64,000 nt of DNA from Mycobacterium sp. KBS0706. Its GTDB lineage: Bacteria > Pseudomonadota > Alphaproteobacteria > DSM-16000 > Inquilinaceae. The notes beneath the pieces are model-generated. The model did no database searches. It was not told where the DNA came from and saw nothing but the letters and a program-made list of their open reading frames with translations. A program made the translations under genes and the position numbers. The first letter of the stretch is position 1, and each line of letters starts with the position of its first letter. The stretch lies in NCBI RefSeq assembly GCF_005938675.2, contig NZ_VCCH02000026.1, positions 1 through 64,000 of the forward strand. The letters run 5' to 3'. Positions 8,342-16,994 of the stretch are shown in pieces.

Positions 8342-9583
8342 ATGGCGGTGACGGATAGCAGTCGGCTTGCAGCTCCCGGCATCCAGGCCGGGCTGGTGAT
8401 TCTGGCGGGGGCGCTGATCATGAGCGCCGCCATGGGATCGCGGCAGACCTTCGGCCTGTTCATCGGGCCGTTCTCCTTCGACCGCGGTCTGCCCGTGACG
8501 CTGACCGCCTTCGCCATCGCCCTGCACAATCTGGTCTGGGGCTTCACCCAGCCCTTCGCCGGCGCCGCCGCCGACCGCTGGGGATCGGCGCCGGTGGTCG
8601 CCTTCGGGGCGGTCGCCTTCGCCGCCGGGCTGGTCCTCACCGCTCTGGCCTCATCCGGCGCGATGCTGGTGCTCGGCCTGGGCGTGCTGGTCGGCATCGG
8701 CATCAGCTGCACCACCTTCGGCGTGGTGCTGACCGCCCTGGGCCGCGCGGCGCCGCCGGAGAAGCGCAGCATGGCGATGGGCCTGGCCAGCGCCGGCGGA
8801 TCGCTCGGGCAGGTGCTGCTGGTGCCGCTGTCGCAATGGGTCACCGATCTGTCGGGCACCGCGGCATCGCTGGTGGTGCTCGCCGGCTGCCTGCTGGCGG
8901 TGGCGCCGCTCGGGCTGATCCTGGATCGGCAGAGCCGGGGCGCGCCGGCGCAGGCCGAGCCGGCGATGCCGCTGCGGGCGGCGGTGGCGCAGGCGCTCGG
9001 CCATCGCGGCTATCGCCTGCTGACCCTCGGCTTCTTCACCTGCGGCTTCCAGCTCGCCTTCATCGGCACCCATCTGCCGAACTATCTGCTGCTGTGCCAC
9101 ATGCCGGCCGGGCTCGGCGCTACCGCATTGGCGCTGGTCGGGCTGTTCAACATGATCGGCAGCTGGGGCTGCGGCTGGCTCGGCGGACGGTTCCGCCAGC
9201 AGCAGGTGCTCGCCTGGCTGTACCTGATCCGCGGCGCCGCCATCGCCGCCTTCTTCCTGGCGCCGAAGACCGAGGCGTCGGTGGTGCTGTTCGCCGCGGT
9301 GATGGGCCTGACCTGGCTCGGCACCGTGCCGCTGACCAGCGGGCTGGTGGCCAAGGTGTTCGGCACGCGCCATCTCGGCACGCTGTTCGGCGTCTGCTTC
9401 CTCAGCCACCAGATCGGCTCGTTCCTCGGCGCCTGGGCCGGCGGCTTCGTCTTCGACGTCACCGGCTCCTATTCCCTGGTCTGGATCGCCACCGCGATCG
9501 CCGGGCTAGTGGCGGCGCTGCTGCATTTCCCGATCGACGACAACCCGGTAGCCGTCGCCGCTCCGGTGCGCCAAGTCGCCTAG
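8342..9583 (+). CDS. MFS transporter (monocarboxylate-porter-like)
   Basis: A 413-residue inner-membrane carrier with about 12 predicted hydrophobic helices. The loop 2-3 region 'PFAGAAADRWGSAPV' is the usual MFS signature. The N-terminal 'GSRQTFGLFIGPFSFDRGLP' is seen in the oxalate/monocarboxylate-porter-like group, hence the call. The ATG at 8342 is chosen because GAGGAGG lies 8 bases upstream and the first helix follows after ~20 residues. The substrate is unknown. No enzyme gene is coupled to it. Confidence 0.88.
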   Translation: MAVTDSSRLAAPGIQAGLVILAGALIMSAAMGSRQTFGLFIGPFSFDRGLPVTLTAFAIALHNLVWGFTQPFAGAAADRWGSAPVVAFGAVAFAAGLVLTALASSGAMLVLGLGVLVGIGISCTTFGVVLTALGRAAPPEKRSMAMGLASAGGSLGQVLLVPLSQWVTDLSGTAASLVVLAGCLLAVAPLGLILDRQSRGAPAQAEPAMPLRAAVAQALGHRGYRLLTLGFFTCGFQLAFIGTHLPNYLLLCHMPAGLGATALALVGLFNMIGSWGCGWLGGRFRQQQVLAWLYLIRGAAIAAFFLAPKTEASVVLFAAVMGLTWLGTVPLTSGLVAKVFGTRHLGTLFGVCFLSHQIGSFLGAWAGGFVFDVTGSYSLVWIATAIAGLVAALLHFPIDDNPVAVAAPVRQVA

Positions 9584-9648
9584 CGGTTTCTTCCTGCCTC
9601 ACCTTGCCAGCGACGGCCGGATCGGGCAGAGATGGCGGATGCCGGGTC

Positions 9649-9753
9649 ATGTGGTACAGACATACCGGGCGATGGTGGCGCCTCCATTCCTCTGTGACGC
9701 TCGATGAAGCCCTGCGGTTGATCGAGACGGATGAGTTGCTGTGGCCTCTGTGA
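9649..9753 (+). CDS. possible 34-residue small protein
   Basis: A short open frame with a protein-like composition: three early tryptophans, then an amphipathic segment 'VTLDEALRLIETDELLW'. It lies in the 245-base gap between the MFS gene and the 378-residue unknown gene, 75 bases before the latter. No convincing ribosome site is seen before its ATG. It could be a real small gene or a chance frame; I give it low weight. The rest of this gap holds nothing I recognise. Confidence 0.25.
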   Translation: MWYRHTGRWWRLHSSVTLDEALRLIETDELLWPL

Positions 9754-9828
9754 AGACGGAAGGCCACGCCGCGCCGGCATAGACCGCGCGGGCCACTGCA
9801 GTTCCATTCCGAAACACCGGACCCAGCC

Positions 9829-10965
9829 ATGAGCGAATACCAGTGCTACGAGTTCCAGGCGATCGATCGCCCCCTCGACAGGGCTGCGCAGGACGCGATC
9901 CGGTCGGTTTCGTCGCGGGCGCGGATCACCGCGACGAGCTTCACCAATGAATACAATTGGGGCGATTTCAAAGGCGATCCGCGCAAGTTCATGGAGCGCT
10001 GGTTCGACCTCCATCTCTACATCGCGAATTGGGGCACGCGGCGTCTGATGATGCGGGTGCCCGCGCGCCTGTTGACCCTACCGGACATCGCTCCCTTTCT
10101 CGAAGAGGTCGATTGGGTCAAGGTCTGGATCGCCGGCGACAACCTGATCGTCGACATCTGCCGCGACGAGATCGACCTCGACGACCACTGGATCGACGAT
10201 TCCGACCGGCTGGCCGCGCTCGCGCCGCTGCGATCCGACGTGCTCTCGGGCGATCTCAGGCTGTTCTATCTCCCGTGGCTGGCGGCGGTGCAGGACGAGG
10301 TGATTTCCGACGGCGACGTCGAGCCGCTGCCGGGCATCGGACCGCTGACCGGGGCGCTTGCCGCCTTCGCCGAGGTCTTCGGCATCGATCCGGATCTTGT
10401 CCAGGCGGCCGCCGAAACCGCCGCGGTCGAGGCGGCGACGGGCTCGGACGGCCTGCGGGATGCGTTGGCGGCGATCTCCGATGGCGAGAAGACGGACCTG
10501 CTGCTGCGGGTGGTCGAGGGCGACAGCCTCGTTGCCGCCGAGCTTGTGCGCAGACTCCGCAAGCGCCCGGAACCATCTGCTCCGCGCCGCACGGCCGGCG
10601 CCTTGCGGAGTCGGGCCGGGGAGATCGCGGAAGCCCGCGAACGCGCCGAGGCCGAGCGCCGGGAAGCGGAGCGACGCCGCCAGGCCGCAGCGGCGGAGCA
10701 GGAGCGCCGCGTCCGGATCGAGGCCCTCAGGCGCCGCGGTACCGCTGCCGTCTGGCGCGAGATCGAAGTCGAAATCCAGCGTCGCAATGCCTCGGGCTAT
10801 GACCGGGCCGTCAATCTGCTCGCCGACCTCCGGGCGCTGGCCGCGGAGGAAGGAAACCGGAGCACCTTCGATCGCCGCCTCGCCTCGATCCGGGTGCAGC
10901 ACGGGACGAAGCGGAAGTTCATCGAGCGGCTGGCGATCTTCGGGGGTGACGAGAGACTGGTCTGA
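9829..10965 (+). CDS. conserved-looking hypothetical protein with charged coiled coil
   Basis: A 378-residue protein of unknown function. The opening 'MSEYQCYEFQAIDRPL' through ~residue 200 is a globular segment rich in W, D and Y ('TNEYNWGDFKGDPRKFMERW', 'LYIANWGTRRLMMRVP'). I recall similar N-termini in uncharacterised proteins of other bacteria, sometimes near SWIM zinc-finger genes, but no such neighbour is present. Residues ~255-310 are a highly charged Arg/Glu/Ala helix (AEARERAEAERREAERRR), a likely coiled coil. There is no signal peptide or membrane segment. It stands alone and is convergent with the GFA gene. Confidence 0.75.
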   Translation: MSEYQCYEFQAIDRPLDRAAQDAIRSVSSRARITATSFTNEYNWGDFKGDPRKFMERWFDLHLYIANWGTRRLMMRVPARLLTLPDIAPFLEEVDWVKVWIAGDNLIVDICRDEIDLDDHWIDDSDRLAALAPLRSDVLSGDLRLFYLPWLAAVQDEVISDGDVEPLPGIGPLTGALAAFAEVFGIDPDLVQAAAETAAVEAATGSDGLRDALAAISDGEKTDLLLRVVEGDSLVAAELVRRLRKRPEPSAPRRTAGALRSRAGEIAEARERAEAERREAERRRQAAAAEQERRVRIEALRRRGTAAVWREIEVEIQRRNASGYDRAVNLLADLRALAAEEGNRSTFDRRLASIRVQHGTKRKFIERLAIFGGDERLV

Positions 10966-10982
10966 TGCCTGTGGACGGGCTC

Positions 10983-11483
10983 TCAGAACTCGTCGTCGAA
11001 CAACGGCCGCTTCCTGCGCTGCGGCCCGGTCCACACCACGCCGGGAAAGCCCTTCAGCGGCCGGAGCTTCTCGCCCCGATACGTCCATTCCTGCGCCTGC
11101 TCGATGGCGATGTGGTACAGCGGCTCGCGGCCGGTGCGGGTCTCGAACAGGGCGCGCGGGATGTTCACCATCTGCGGCGCATGCGGCCGCTCATACAGCA
11201 CCGGCGTACCGCAGTGGCGGCAGAAGCTGCGGGTCCGCCCGGTCTCCTCCTCGGTGAAGCGGGCGAGGGCGGTCTCGCCCTTGGTGATCCGCATCCGGCT
11301 GCGCCAGCACCCGACATAGGTGGCATAGGCCGCGCCATGGGCCAGCCGGCTGTCCTGGGAGTGGTCGTGCCAGGCCCAGCGCGCCGGGACGCCGATCTCG
11401 ATCCGCACCCGGCCGCACAGGCACCGGCCCTCCGCCACCGCCGCCGGCGACTGCCGGACCTTCTCGACCGCTGTCTTCGCCAT
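10983..11483 (-). CDS. GFA-domain protein with altered central zinc motif
   Basis: A 166-residue GFA-type protein. The first motif CLC ('GRCLCGRVRIEI', near residues 21-23) and the last C-x2-C ('SFCRHCGTPV') are present. The central C-x-C-x2-C that normally follows is replaced by 'AWHDHSQDSR', leaving His and Asp. Structural zinc binding may persist, but the usual thiol-rich site cannot form. Function is unknown; the family name reflects one studied member only. It is convergent with the gene ending at 10965. Confidence 0.8.
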   Translation of the reverse strand: MAKTAVEKVRQSPAAVAEGRCLCGRVRIEIGVPARWAWHDHSQDSRLAHGAAYATYVGCWRSRMRITKGETALARFTEEETGRTRSFCRHCGTPVLYERPHAPQMVNIPRALFETRTGREPLYHIAIEQAQEWTYRGEKLRPLKGFPGVVWTGPQRRKRPLFDDEF

Positions 11484-11609
11484 CCCTAACCTCGCTCTCC
11501 GTGCCCACGCACTCTATCAGGCGATGGCTGTCATCCGGCGTCAGCTATTCGCCGGCCGTGACCTTCATCTATGGTCGGGACGGCACGACGGAGAACCAGC
11601 GGAAGCGAC

Positions 11610-11963
11610 ATGGCGAAGACGGTCACGATCTACGGCATCAAGAACTGCGACACGATGAAGAAGGCGCGGGCCTGGCTCGACCAGCGCGGTGTCGCCTATG
11701 CCTTCCACGACTACAAGGCGGCGGGGATCGACCGCGCCACGCTCGAGGGCTGGGTGCGCCAAGCCGGCTGGGAGGTGCTGCTGAACCGCGCCGGCACCAC
11801 CTTCCGCAAGCTGCCGGACGCCGCCCGCGAGGGGCTGACCGAGGCCAGGGCGATCGGGCTGATGCTCGACCAGCCCTCGATGATCAAGCGGCCGGTGCTC
11901 GACATCGGCGGCAAACTGCTGGTGGGCTTCAAGCCGGAGCAGTACGAGGCCGCGTTCGGCTAA
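11610..11963 (+). CDS. ArsC-family (YffB/Spx-like) reductase
   Basis: A 117-residue thioredoxin-fold protein of the ArsC/Spx/YffB family. 'TIYGIKNCDTMKKARAWL' carries the single N-terminal active-site Cys (residue ~11) in the NCDT context typical of YffB. 'SMIKRPVL' is the conserved anion-loop arginine segment. YffB-like proteins are probably glutathione-dependent thiol reductases and are not proven arsenate reductases; no ars genes are near. The ATG at 11610 is taken because it directly precedes the fold. The gene is convergent and overlaps the next LysR gene by 4 bases. Confidence 0.87.
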   Translation: MAKTVTIYGIKNCDTMKKARAWLDQRGVAYAFHDYKAAGIDRATLEGWVRQAGWEVLLNRAGTTFRKLPDAAREGLTEARAIGLMLDQPSMIKRPVLDIGGKLLVGFKPEQYEAAFG

Positions 11964-12859
11964 GGCCGCCCAACGGCGGCGCTCACCCGCTCCGCCGCCA
12001 GCGCGATGAACGCCCTGACCAGGGGCGAGAGGTGCTGGCTGCTCGGATAGACGGCGTAGAGGCCGCCTGCCGGCGTGGTGTGCTCGGGCAGGACGCGGCG
12101 CAGCCGCCCCTCCGCCACCGCGGCCTCGGCGATCCCCAGCGGCAGCTGGGCGATGCCGAGGCCGGCGAGCGCGGCGGCATGCACCGCCTGCATCTCGTTC
12201 GCGGCGAAGCGCCCCGACACCGTGACCGTCTCGCTGCCCTCCGGCCCCTCCAGCACCCAGGGGGCGCCGGCCGCCGACGGGCCGGCGATAACGCAGTCAT
12301 GCCCGGCGAGGTCGGCCGGCACTGCCGGCACGCCGCAGCGTGCGAGATAGTCCGGGCTGGCGCACAGGATCCGATGGGTCGAGCCAAGCCTGCGGGCGAC
12401 CAGCGTGGAGTCGGGCAGCACCCCGGTCCGGAAGGCGAGGTCGATTCCGGTCTCGACCAGGTTCAGCGTGTCGTCGGTGAGGCGCAGCTCGACCCTGGTC
12501 TTCGGATGGGCCGTCAGGAAGTCGAACACCGTCGCGGTCAGGAAATGACCGCCGAAGCCGACCGGCGCCGAGATCCGGATTGTCCCCGACGGCTCCGCCC
12601 GCGCTTCCGCCAGCCGCAGATTGGCCCTCTCGATCAGCCGCAGCGCCTGGCTACTCTGCTCGTAATAGAGGCGGCCCGCATCGGTCAGGCTGAGGCTGCG
12701 TGTCGTCCGCTGCAGCAGCCGCACCCCGACCTCGCGCTCGAGCGCGGCGATGCGGCGGCTGACCGTCGTCTTGGGCATGCCGAGCAACCGCGCGGCGGCG
12801 GTGAAGCTGCCGGCCTCGACCACACGGGCCAAGACCTGGATGTCGTTGAGGTCGATCAT
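11960..12859 (-). CDS. LysR-family transcriptional regulator
   Basis: A 299-residue LysR regulator of the CrgA/AaeR-like subgroup: 'VLARVVEAGSFTAAARLLGM', then PKTTVSRRIAALEREVGVRL and 'QRTTRSLSLTDAGR'. It is divergent from the NmrA-like gene at 12957 (97-base gap), its likely target. It is convergent with the ArsC-like gene, overlapping at the stop codons. Confidence 0.92.
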   Translation of the reverse strand: MIDLNDIQVLARVVEAGSFTAAARLLGMPKTTVSRRIAALEREVGVRLLQRTTRSLSLTDAGRLYYEQSSQALRLIERANLRLAEARAEPSGTIRISAPVGFGGHFLTATVFDFLTAHPKTRVELRLTDDTLNLVETGIDLAFRTGVLPDSTLVARRLGSTHRILCASPDYLARCGVPAVPADLAGHDCVIAGPSAAGAPWVLEGPEGSETVTVSGRFAANEMQAVHAAALAGLGIAQLPLGIAEAAVAEGRLRRVLPEHTTPAGGLYAVYPSSQHLSPLVRAFIALAAERVSAAVGRP

Positions 12860-12956
12860 TGTAGGCTGGGATGGGACAGAATTTCCCGATTATCCTTCAT
12901 TATGGGCCAATAGGGGAAGCCCCAACTCTGCTCCGTTGGAAACGAGGAGCAGACCC

Positions 12957-13835
12957 ATGACCACCAAGCGACATGTCCTGGTGACCGGCGCCACCGGCCA
13001 GCAGGGAGGGGCGGTTGCCGCCGCATTGCTGTCCCGGGGCCATCGCGTCACGGCGCTGACCCGCAAGCCGGACGGCGACGCCGCGCGGCGGCTGGCCTCG
13101 GCCGGTGCCGGGATCCGCGCCGGCGATCTCGGCGACGCCGCCTCGGTGCGGCAGGCCGCCCAGGGCGTCGACACGATGTTCCTGATGGGCAACAGCTACG
13201 AAGCCGGGACGGAGGAGGAGACCCACCAGGGCATCATCGCCGCCGACGCAGCCAAGGCAGCCGGCATCGGCCACCTGATCTATTCGTCGGTCGGCGACGC
13301 GGACAAGGCCACCGGCATCCCGCATTTCGAGAGCAAGGTCCGTGTCGAGCGGCACATCGCCGGGCTCGGGATCCCCTATACCATCAGCGCGCCGGTCGCC
13401 TTCATGGAGAACGCCGTCGCGCCATGGTCGATTGCCGGCCTGCGCCAGGGGGTGCACGCCTTCGCCCTGCCGCCCCGGCGCGCCGTCCAGCTGGTGGCGG
13501 TGGCCGATATCGGCGCCTTCGTCGCCGCCCTGGCGGAGCGGCGCGAGACGGTGTTCGGCAAACGCTTCGACATTGCCGGAGACGAGCTGGCCGGCGAGGA
13601 GCAGGCGAAGATCCTGTCGCAGGCCATCGGCCGTCCGATCGCCTATCAGGAGATCCCGATCGCCGTGATGCGCCAGCAGAGCGAGGATGCGGCACTGATG
13701 TTCGAATGGTTCGACCGGACCGGCTATTCCGCCGACATCGCGGCGCTGCGGCGGGATTTCCCTGAGGTCGGCTGGCGCGGCTTCGCGGACTGGGCGCGCG
13801 GCTTCGACTGGGGCGTACTCGACCGGGCACCGTAG
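12957..13835 (+). CDS. NmrA-like atypical SDR (NAD(P)-binding) protein
   Basis: A 292-residue protein of the NmrA/atypical short-chain dehydrogenase group. The nucleotide site 'VLVTGATGQQGGAVAAALLS' is at residues ~7-26. The usual Tyr-x3-Lys catalytic pair is not evident, as is common in NmrA-like proteins that sense NAD(P) or reduce quinones. GAGGAG precedes the ATG at 12957; longer frames run into the LysR gene. It is divergent from the LysR gene at 11960-12859, which probably controls it. Confidence 0.88.
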   Translation: MTTKRHVLVTGATGQQGGAVAAALLSRGHRVTALTRKPDGDAARRLASAGAGIRAGDLGDAASVRQAAQGVDTMFLMGNSYEAGTEEETHQGIIAADAAKAAGIGHLIYSSVGDADKATGIPHFESKVRVERHIAGLGIPYTISAPVAFMENAVAPWSIAGLRQGVHAFALPPRRAVQLVAVADIGAFVAALAERRETVFGKRFDIAGDELAGEEQAKILSQAIGRPIAYQEIPIAVMRQQSEDAALMFEWFDRTGYSADIAALRRDFPEVGWRGFADWARGFDWGVLDRAP

Positions 13836-13844
13836 GCGCTGATC

Positions 13845-13874
13845 GGCCGGGGCGTCCGACGGGGCGCCCCGGCC
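13845..13874. terminator. GC-rich hairpin between convergent genes
   Basis: Perfect 10-base arms GGCCGGGGCG / CGCCCCGGCC with a 10-base loop lie between the convergent NmrA-like and RTX genes. There is no T-run, so it would act, if at all, as a bidirectional or Rho-assisted terminator or as a mRNA 3'-end stabiliser. Confidence 0.5.
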
Positions 13875-13882
13875 GGCAGGCG

Positions 13883-15070
13883 CTACAGCACGAAGTCGCC
13901 GGCGACGAGGCCGATGGCGCCGGTCAGCTGGATGTGGAAGTCCGAGACACCGTCGCCGTTGACATCGCCGGCGACGGTGGTCACGCCGCCGGCGACGGCG
14001 AAGCGGAGTTGCCCGGCGACACCGGTGTAGAGGCCGGAGCCGATGAAGCTGAAGGCCTGGTCGCCGCCGACCGTCGTGTTGGCGTCGATGCCCGCCAGGT
14101 CGACCCGGTCGCCCTGGGCGTGGCTGAAGTCGGCGATCCGGTCGGCATTGGCGCCGACCATGCTCTCGGTGGTCGCCACATAGACGAAACGGTCGGCGCC
14201 GGCGCCGCCGGTGAGCGTGTCCTTGCCCGCCCGGCCGACGAGCACGTCATTGCCGTTCCACCCCTGCAGGACATTGGCGTCTGCATTGCCGTAGAGGCTG
14301 TCGCCGGCCTGGCTGCCGGAGACGTTCTCGATGCCGGTCAGGGTATCGCCCTGCGCCTCGCCGCCGCTGCCGAGGCCGGTGGCGAGGCTGACCAGCATCC
14401 CGGTGCCACTGGTGTAGTAGCTCGCCGTATCGCTGCCGGTGCCGCCGTCCAGCTTGTCCGCCCCTGCGCCGCCGCGGAGGACGTCGTTGTCCTCATTGCC
14501 CTTGATCACATCGTTGCCGGTGCCGCCCACGAGGGTGTCGTTGCCGCCATGGCCCCAGATCTCGTCGTCATCGGCCCCGCCGTCGATCGAATCGGCGCCG
14601 TCGTCGAGCAGATCGACGCCGTCATCGCCGAACATGAGGTCTTTCCCGGCGCCGCCGAACAACTGGTCGCTCCCGTTGCCGCCGTCGACGGTGTCGTCGC
14701 CCGCGTCGCCGAAGAGCGAATCGTCGCCGGCATAGGCCTGGAGCAGATCGCGGCCGTCACCGCCGCGGAAGATGTTGCTGCCGGCACCGCCGGCGAGGCT
14801 GTCGTCGAAGCTGGAGCCGATGACATTCTCGATGCTGCTCAACTGGTCGCCGGTGGCGTCGCCGCCAAAGAACAGGTTGCCCGGCAGGCTGATGAAGACC
14901 TCGGCGCTCGAGCCCTGGTAATCGGCGGTGTCCGAGCCGTCGCCGCCGCTCAGGATATCGCCGCCCGCGCCGCCTCGGAGGGTGTCGTTGCCGCCCAGCC
15001 CGTTGAGGGTGTCGGGATCGCTGGTGCCGATCAGGGTGTCGTCGTCGGGTGTGCCGTTGATGATTGCCAT
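13883..15070 (-). CDS. RTX-type calcium-binding repeat protein
   Basis: A 395-residue protein made almost wholly of Gly/Asp-rich RTX nonapeptides (GGxGxDxUx), for example 'LGGNDTLRGGAGGDILSG' and 'GGAGADKLDGGTGSDTASY'. These form calcium-binding beta-rolls outside the cell. The last ~100 residues ('ADRFVYVATTESM', 'VNGDGVSDFHIQLTG', 'LVAGDFVL') resemble the serralysin/RTX C-terminal secretion region. It has no N-terminal signal peptide, as expected for type I secretion. No catalytic domain is seen. No ABC/MFP type I genes lie in the window. The ATG at 15070 is preferred over an upstream start because it follows a G-run and gives the usual MAIINGT.DDD opening. Confidence 0.88.
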   Translation of the reverse strand: MAIINGTPDDDTLIGTSDPDTLNGLGGNDTLRGGAGGDILSGGDGSDTADYQGSSAEVFISLPGNLFFGGDATGDQLSSIENVIGSSFDDSLAGGAGSNIFRGGDGRDLLQAYAGDDSLFGDAGDDTVDGGNGSDQLFGGAGKDLMFGDDGVDLLDDGADSIDGGADDDEIWGHGGNDTLVGGTGNDVIKGNEDNDVLRGGAGADKLDGGTGSDTASYYTSGTGMLVSLATGLGSGGEAQGDTLTGIENVSGSQAGDSLYGNADANVLQGWNGNDVLVGRAGKDTLTGGAGADRFVYVATTESMVGANADRIADFSHAQGDRVDLAGIDANTTVGGDQAFSFIGSGLYTGVAGQLRFAVAGGVTTVAGDVNGDGVSDFHIQLTGAIGLVAGDFVL

Positions 15071-15433
15071 TTGGACGTGCCCCCCCCAAGAAAATGGAAA
15101 TACGAATTTATGCATTTGGCATCACAACCGGGAGCCCTCCAACAACAATCTTGAGATTCGCATCCGGGCGGCAAGTGACTGTAATAATACAAGGAATACT
15201 AACCTATTGTGCGTTGTGCTTTGGAAAATTTGAGAACGACCTATTCATGACCAATGCGAGAAGGACTGCATCATCCAAGCGCAGCGGCTGTTCAGATGTC
15301 CATGGCTGCCGGAGCCGATGCCGGGGTGCGAACAAGGCGGAGACGCGCATGCGTTTCGAGCGCCGTTGCCGGTCTGCGCTGCCCTGGTCGCAATCCCTCG
15401 ACAGCCTGGTCCGGGCCCTGCCAAGGTGCCCGC
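15071..15433. other. intergenic region, AT-rich in its left half
   Basis: This gap separates the divergent RTX gene and the GNAT gene. Its left part (15071-15250) is much more AT-rich than the surroundings and probably holds the RTX promoter, including an 8-base C-run on the plus strand that serves as the G-rich ribosome site. An in-frame extension of the GNAT frame back to 15254 is open but has shadow-like composition (many Arg/Ala/Ser). No RNA gene or repeat was seen. Confidence 0.5.
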
Positions 15434-16372
15434 ATGGAAGCTCTTGGCCTGACCGAACTCCGGCGGATGCAGGGCCTGGCCCAGCAGGTGATGGCACTGC
15501 GGCCGGAGCTGGTGAACGGCGACGCGACCGTTGGCGAGCTGGCCTGGGTCTGGGCCAAGGATGTCGACGCGCTCAGCCGGTTCTGGCGGCACCGGCTGTG
15601 GTTCGTCGACGGCCGGCTGGCCGCATGGGGATGGGTGCATCTGCCGTACCGGGTCCCGCGCGGCGACGGGACGTTCCGCGAGGCCGAGGCGGCCAACCTG
15701 ATCTGGCAGGCGCACCCGGACCGGCCGGAGCTGCTGGCAGGGATGCTGGACTGGTACGACGAGGTCGCGGGCGACGTCGACCGGTTGCTGACGGTGCAGT
15801 CCGCGGATGTGCACGCGCATGCTATCGTCGCCGCGCACGGATACGCGTTCGACACGGAAGCCGGTTCGGACAACGGATCCTGGGTGCAGTTCAATGTTCG
15901 GGCGCTGACGGAGGTGCCGGATCCGGTGCTGCCCGGGGGATTCCGGTTTCGGACGGCCGGGGACGTCCCGGCGGCAGACGCGGTCAAAGCGCATCGGGAC
16001 GCGTGGCCCACATCCGGGCTCACCGCCGCGGCGTTCGACCGGGTCCAGCGGACCTGGCCGTATCGGGCCGATCTGCATGTGCTGATCGAGGCACCGGACG
16101 GCACCTTGGCCGCGACCGCGATCATCTGGCTGGACGAGGCGACGCAAACCGCCGAGTTCGAGCCCGTCGGCACGCACCGGGACTTCCGGCGACGCGGGCT
16201 GGGCACCGCGTTGCAGCTGTACGGCATGCAGCTGGCCAGGGCGGCCGGCGCGAACCGCATGCTGGTCGCCTGTCTCGGCGCGCCGGCGCGCCCGGCCGCC
16301 CGGGACCTGTACTACGGCGTGGGCTTCCGCGCGTTCACCCGGGACTTGCCGCAGATCAAGGCCGCGAGATAG
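15434..16372 (+). CDS. GNAT-family N-acetyltransferase (two-domain)
   Basis: A 312-residue protein with two GNAT-like halves. The N-terminal half (residues ~1-150) is degenerate. The C-terminal half carries the acetyl-CoA loop 'FRRRGLGTALQLYGMQLARA' (Q/RxxGxG/A, near residues 255-275) followed by 'YYGVGFRAFTRD'. Tandem GNAT proteins with this wording are common in Actinobacteria, so transfer is possible but codon use is not distinct. The acceptor is unknown. The ATG at 15434 is chosen because homology-like sequence starts there (MEALGLTELRRM). Confidence 0.8.
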   Translation: MEALGLTELRRMQGLAQQVMALRPELVNGDATVGELAWVWAKDVDALSRFWRHRLWFVDGRLAAWGWVHLPYRVPRGDGTFREAEAANLIWQAHPDRPELLAGMLDWYDEVAGDVDRLLTVQSADVHAHAIVAAHGYAFDTEAGSDNGSWVQFNVRALTEVPDPVLPGGFRFRTAGDVPAADAVKAHRDAWPTSGLTAAAFDRVQRTWPYRADLHVLIEAPDGTLAATAIIWLDEATQTAEFEPVGTHRDFRRRGLGTALQLYGMQLARAAGANRMLVACLGAPARPAARDLYYGVGFRAFTRDLPQIKAAR

Positions 16373-16390
16373 CGAGTCCCGCCAAGCGGC

Positions 16391-16945
16391 TCAGGCGGCC
16401 TTCCATTTGATCGAGCAGCCCATCGACGGCACCTGGTCGGCGGGCGCCTGGCCGGTCTCGGCGATTTGGATCATCGCCTCGACCAGCTCGCGCCGCGCAT
16501 GCGGCGGGGGAGGGGTGGTCCGGCCTTCATCCAGCCGGCCGCGGTACTTCAACTGCCGGTGCGAATCGAAGCCGAAATAGTCCGGGGTGCAGACCGCGCC
16601 ATAGGCCCGCGCCACCGACTGGTCCTCGTCGTGCAGATAGGGGAAGGGCAGGTCGTGCGCCTCGTCGAAGGCCTTCATCCGGTCGAAGCCGTCTTCCGGA
16701 TAAGCGACGGAATCGTTCGAGCAGATCGCGGCGAAGCCGATGCCCTCGGCCAGCAGCGTCATGGCGTCGTCCACCAGCCGGTCGATCACCGCCTTCACAT
16801 AGGGGCAGTGGTTGCAGATGAAGACGATCACCGTGCCGCGCGGCCCGGCGACATCGTCCAGGGAATAGGTCTGGCCGTCGGTGGCGGGCAGGCTGAAGCC
16901 CGGGGCCGGCAGGTCGAGGGCAAGGGGCGGGGGCGTGGTGGCCAT
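16391..16945 (-). CDS. thioredoxin-fold (AhpC/TSA-like) protein
   Basis: A 184-residue thioredoxin-like protein. 'PAPGFSLPATDGQTYSLDDV' is the usual peroxiredoxin-type opening and 'VFICNHCPYVKAVIDRL' carries a CNHC active site (near residues 45-50), the form found in a widespread thioredoxin-family group of unknown partner. No signal peptide is seen, so it is probably cytosolic. The ATG at 16945 is better placed than that at 16954 relative to the GAAGG ribosome site. A second conserved Cys lies at 'SMGCSIKWK' near the C-terminus, typical of the group. Confidence 0.87.
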   Translation of the reverse strand: MATTPPPLALDLPAPGFSLPATDGQTYSLDDVAGPRGTVIVFICNHCPYVKAVIDRLVDDAMTLLAEGIGFAAICSNDSVAYPEDGFDRMKAFDEAHDLPFPYLHDEDQSVARAYGAVCTPDYFGFDSHRQLKYRGRLDEGRTTPPPPHARRELVEAMIQIAETGQAPADQVPSMGCSIKWKAA

Positions 16946-16994
16946 GGCGCGCATCCTTCGCTGCGGAGCCCCTAGTCTACCCGCAAGCCGGCCT

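Noticed and set aside
13900..15050. Regular repeats suggesting a CRISPR-like array
   Set aside because: They are the coding repeats of the RTX protein: periodic by codon, with no constant repeat and spacer structure.
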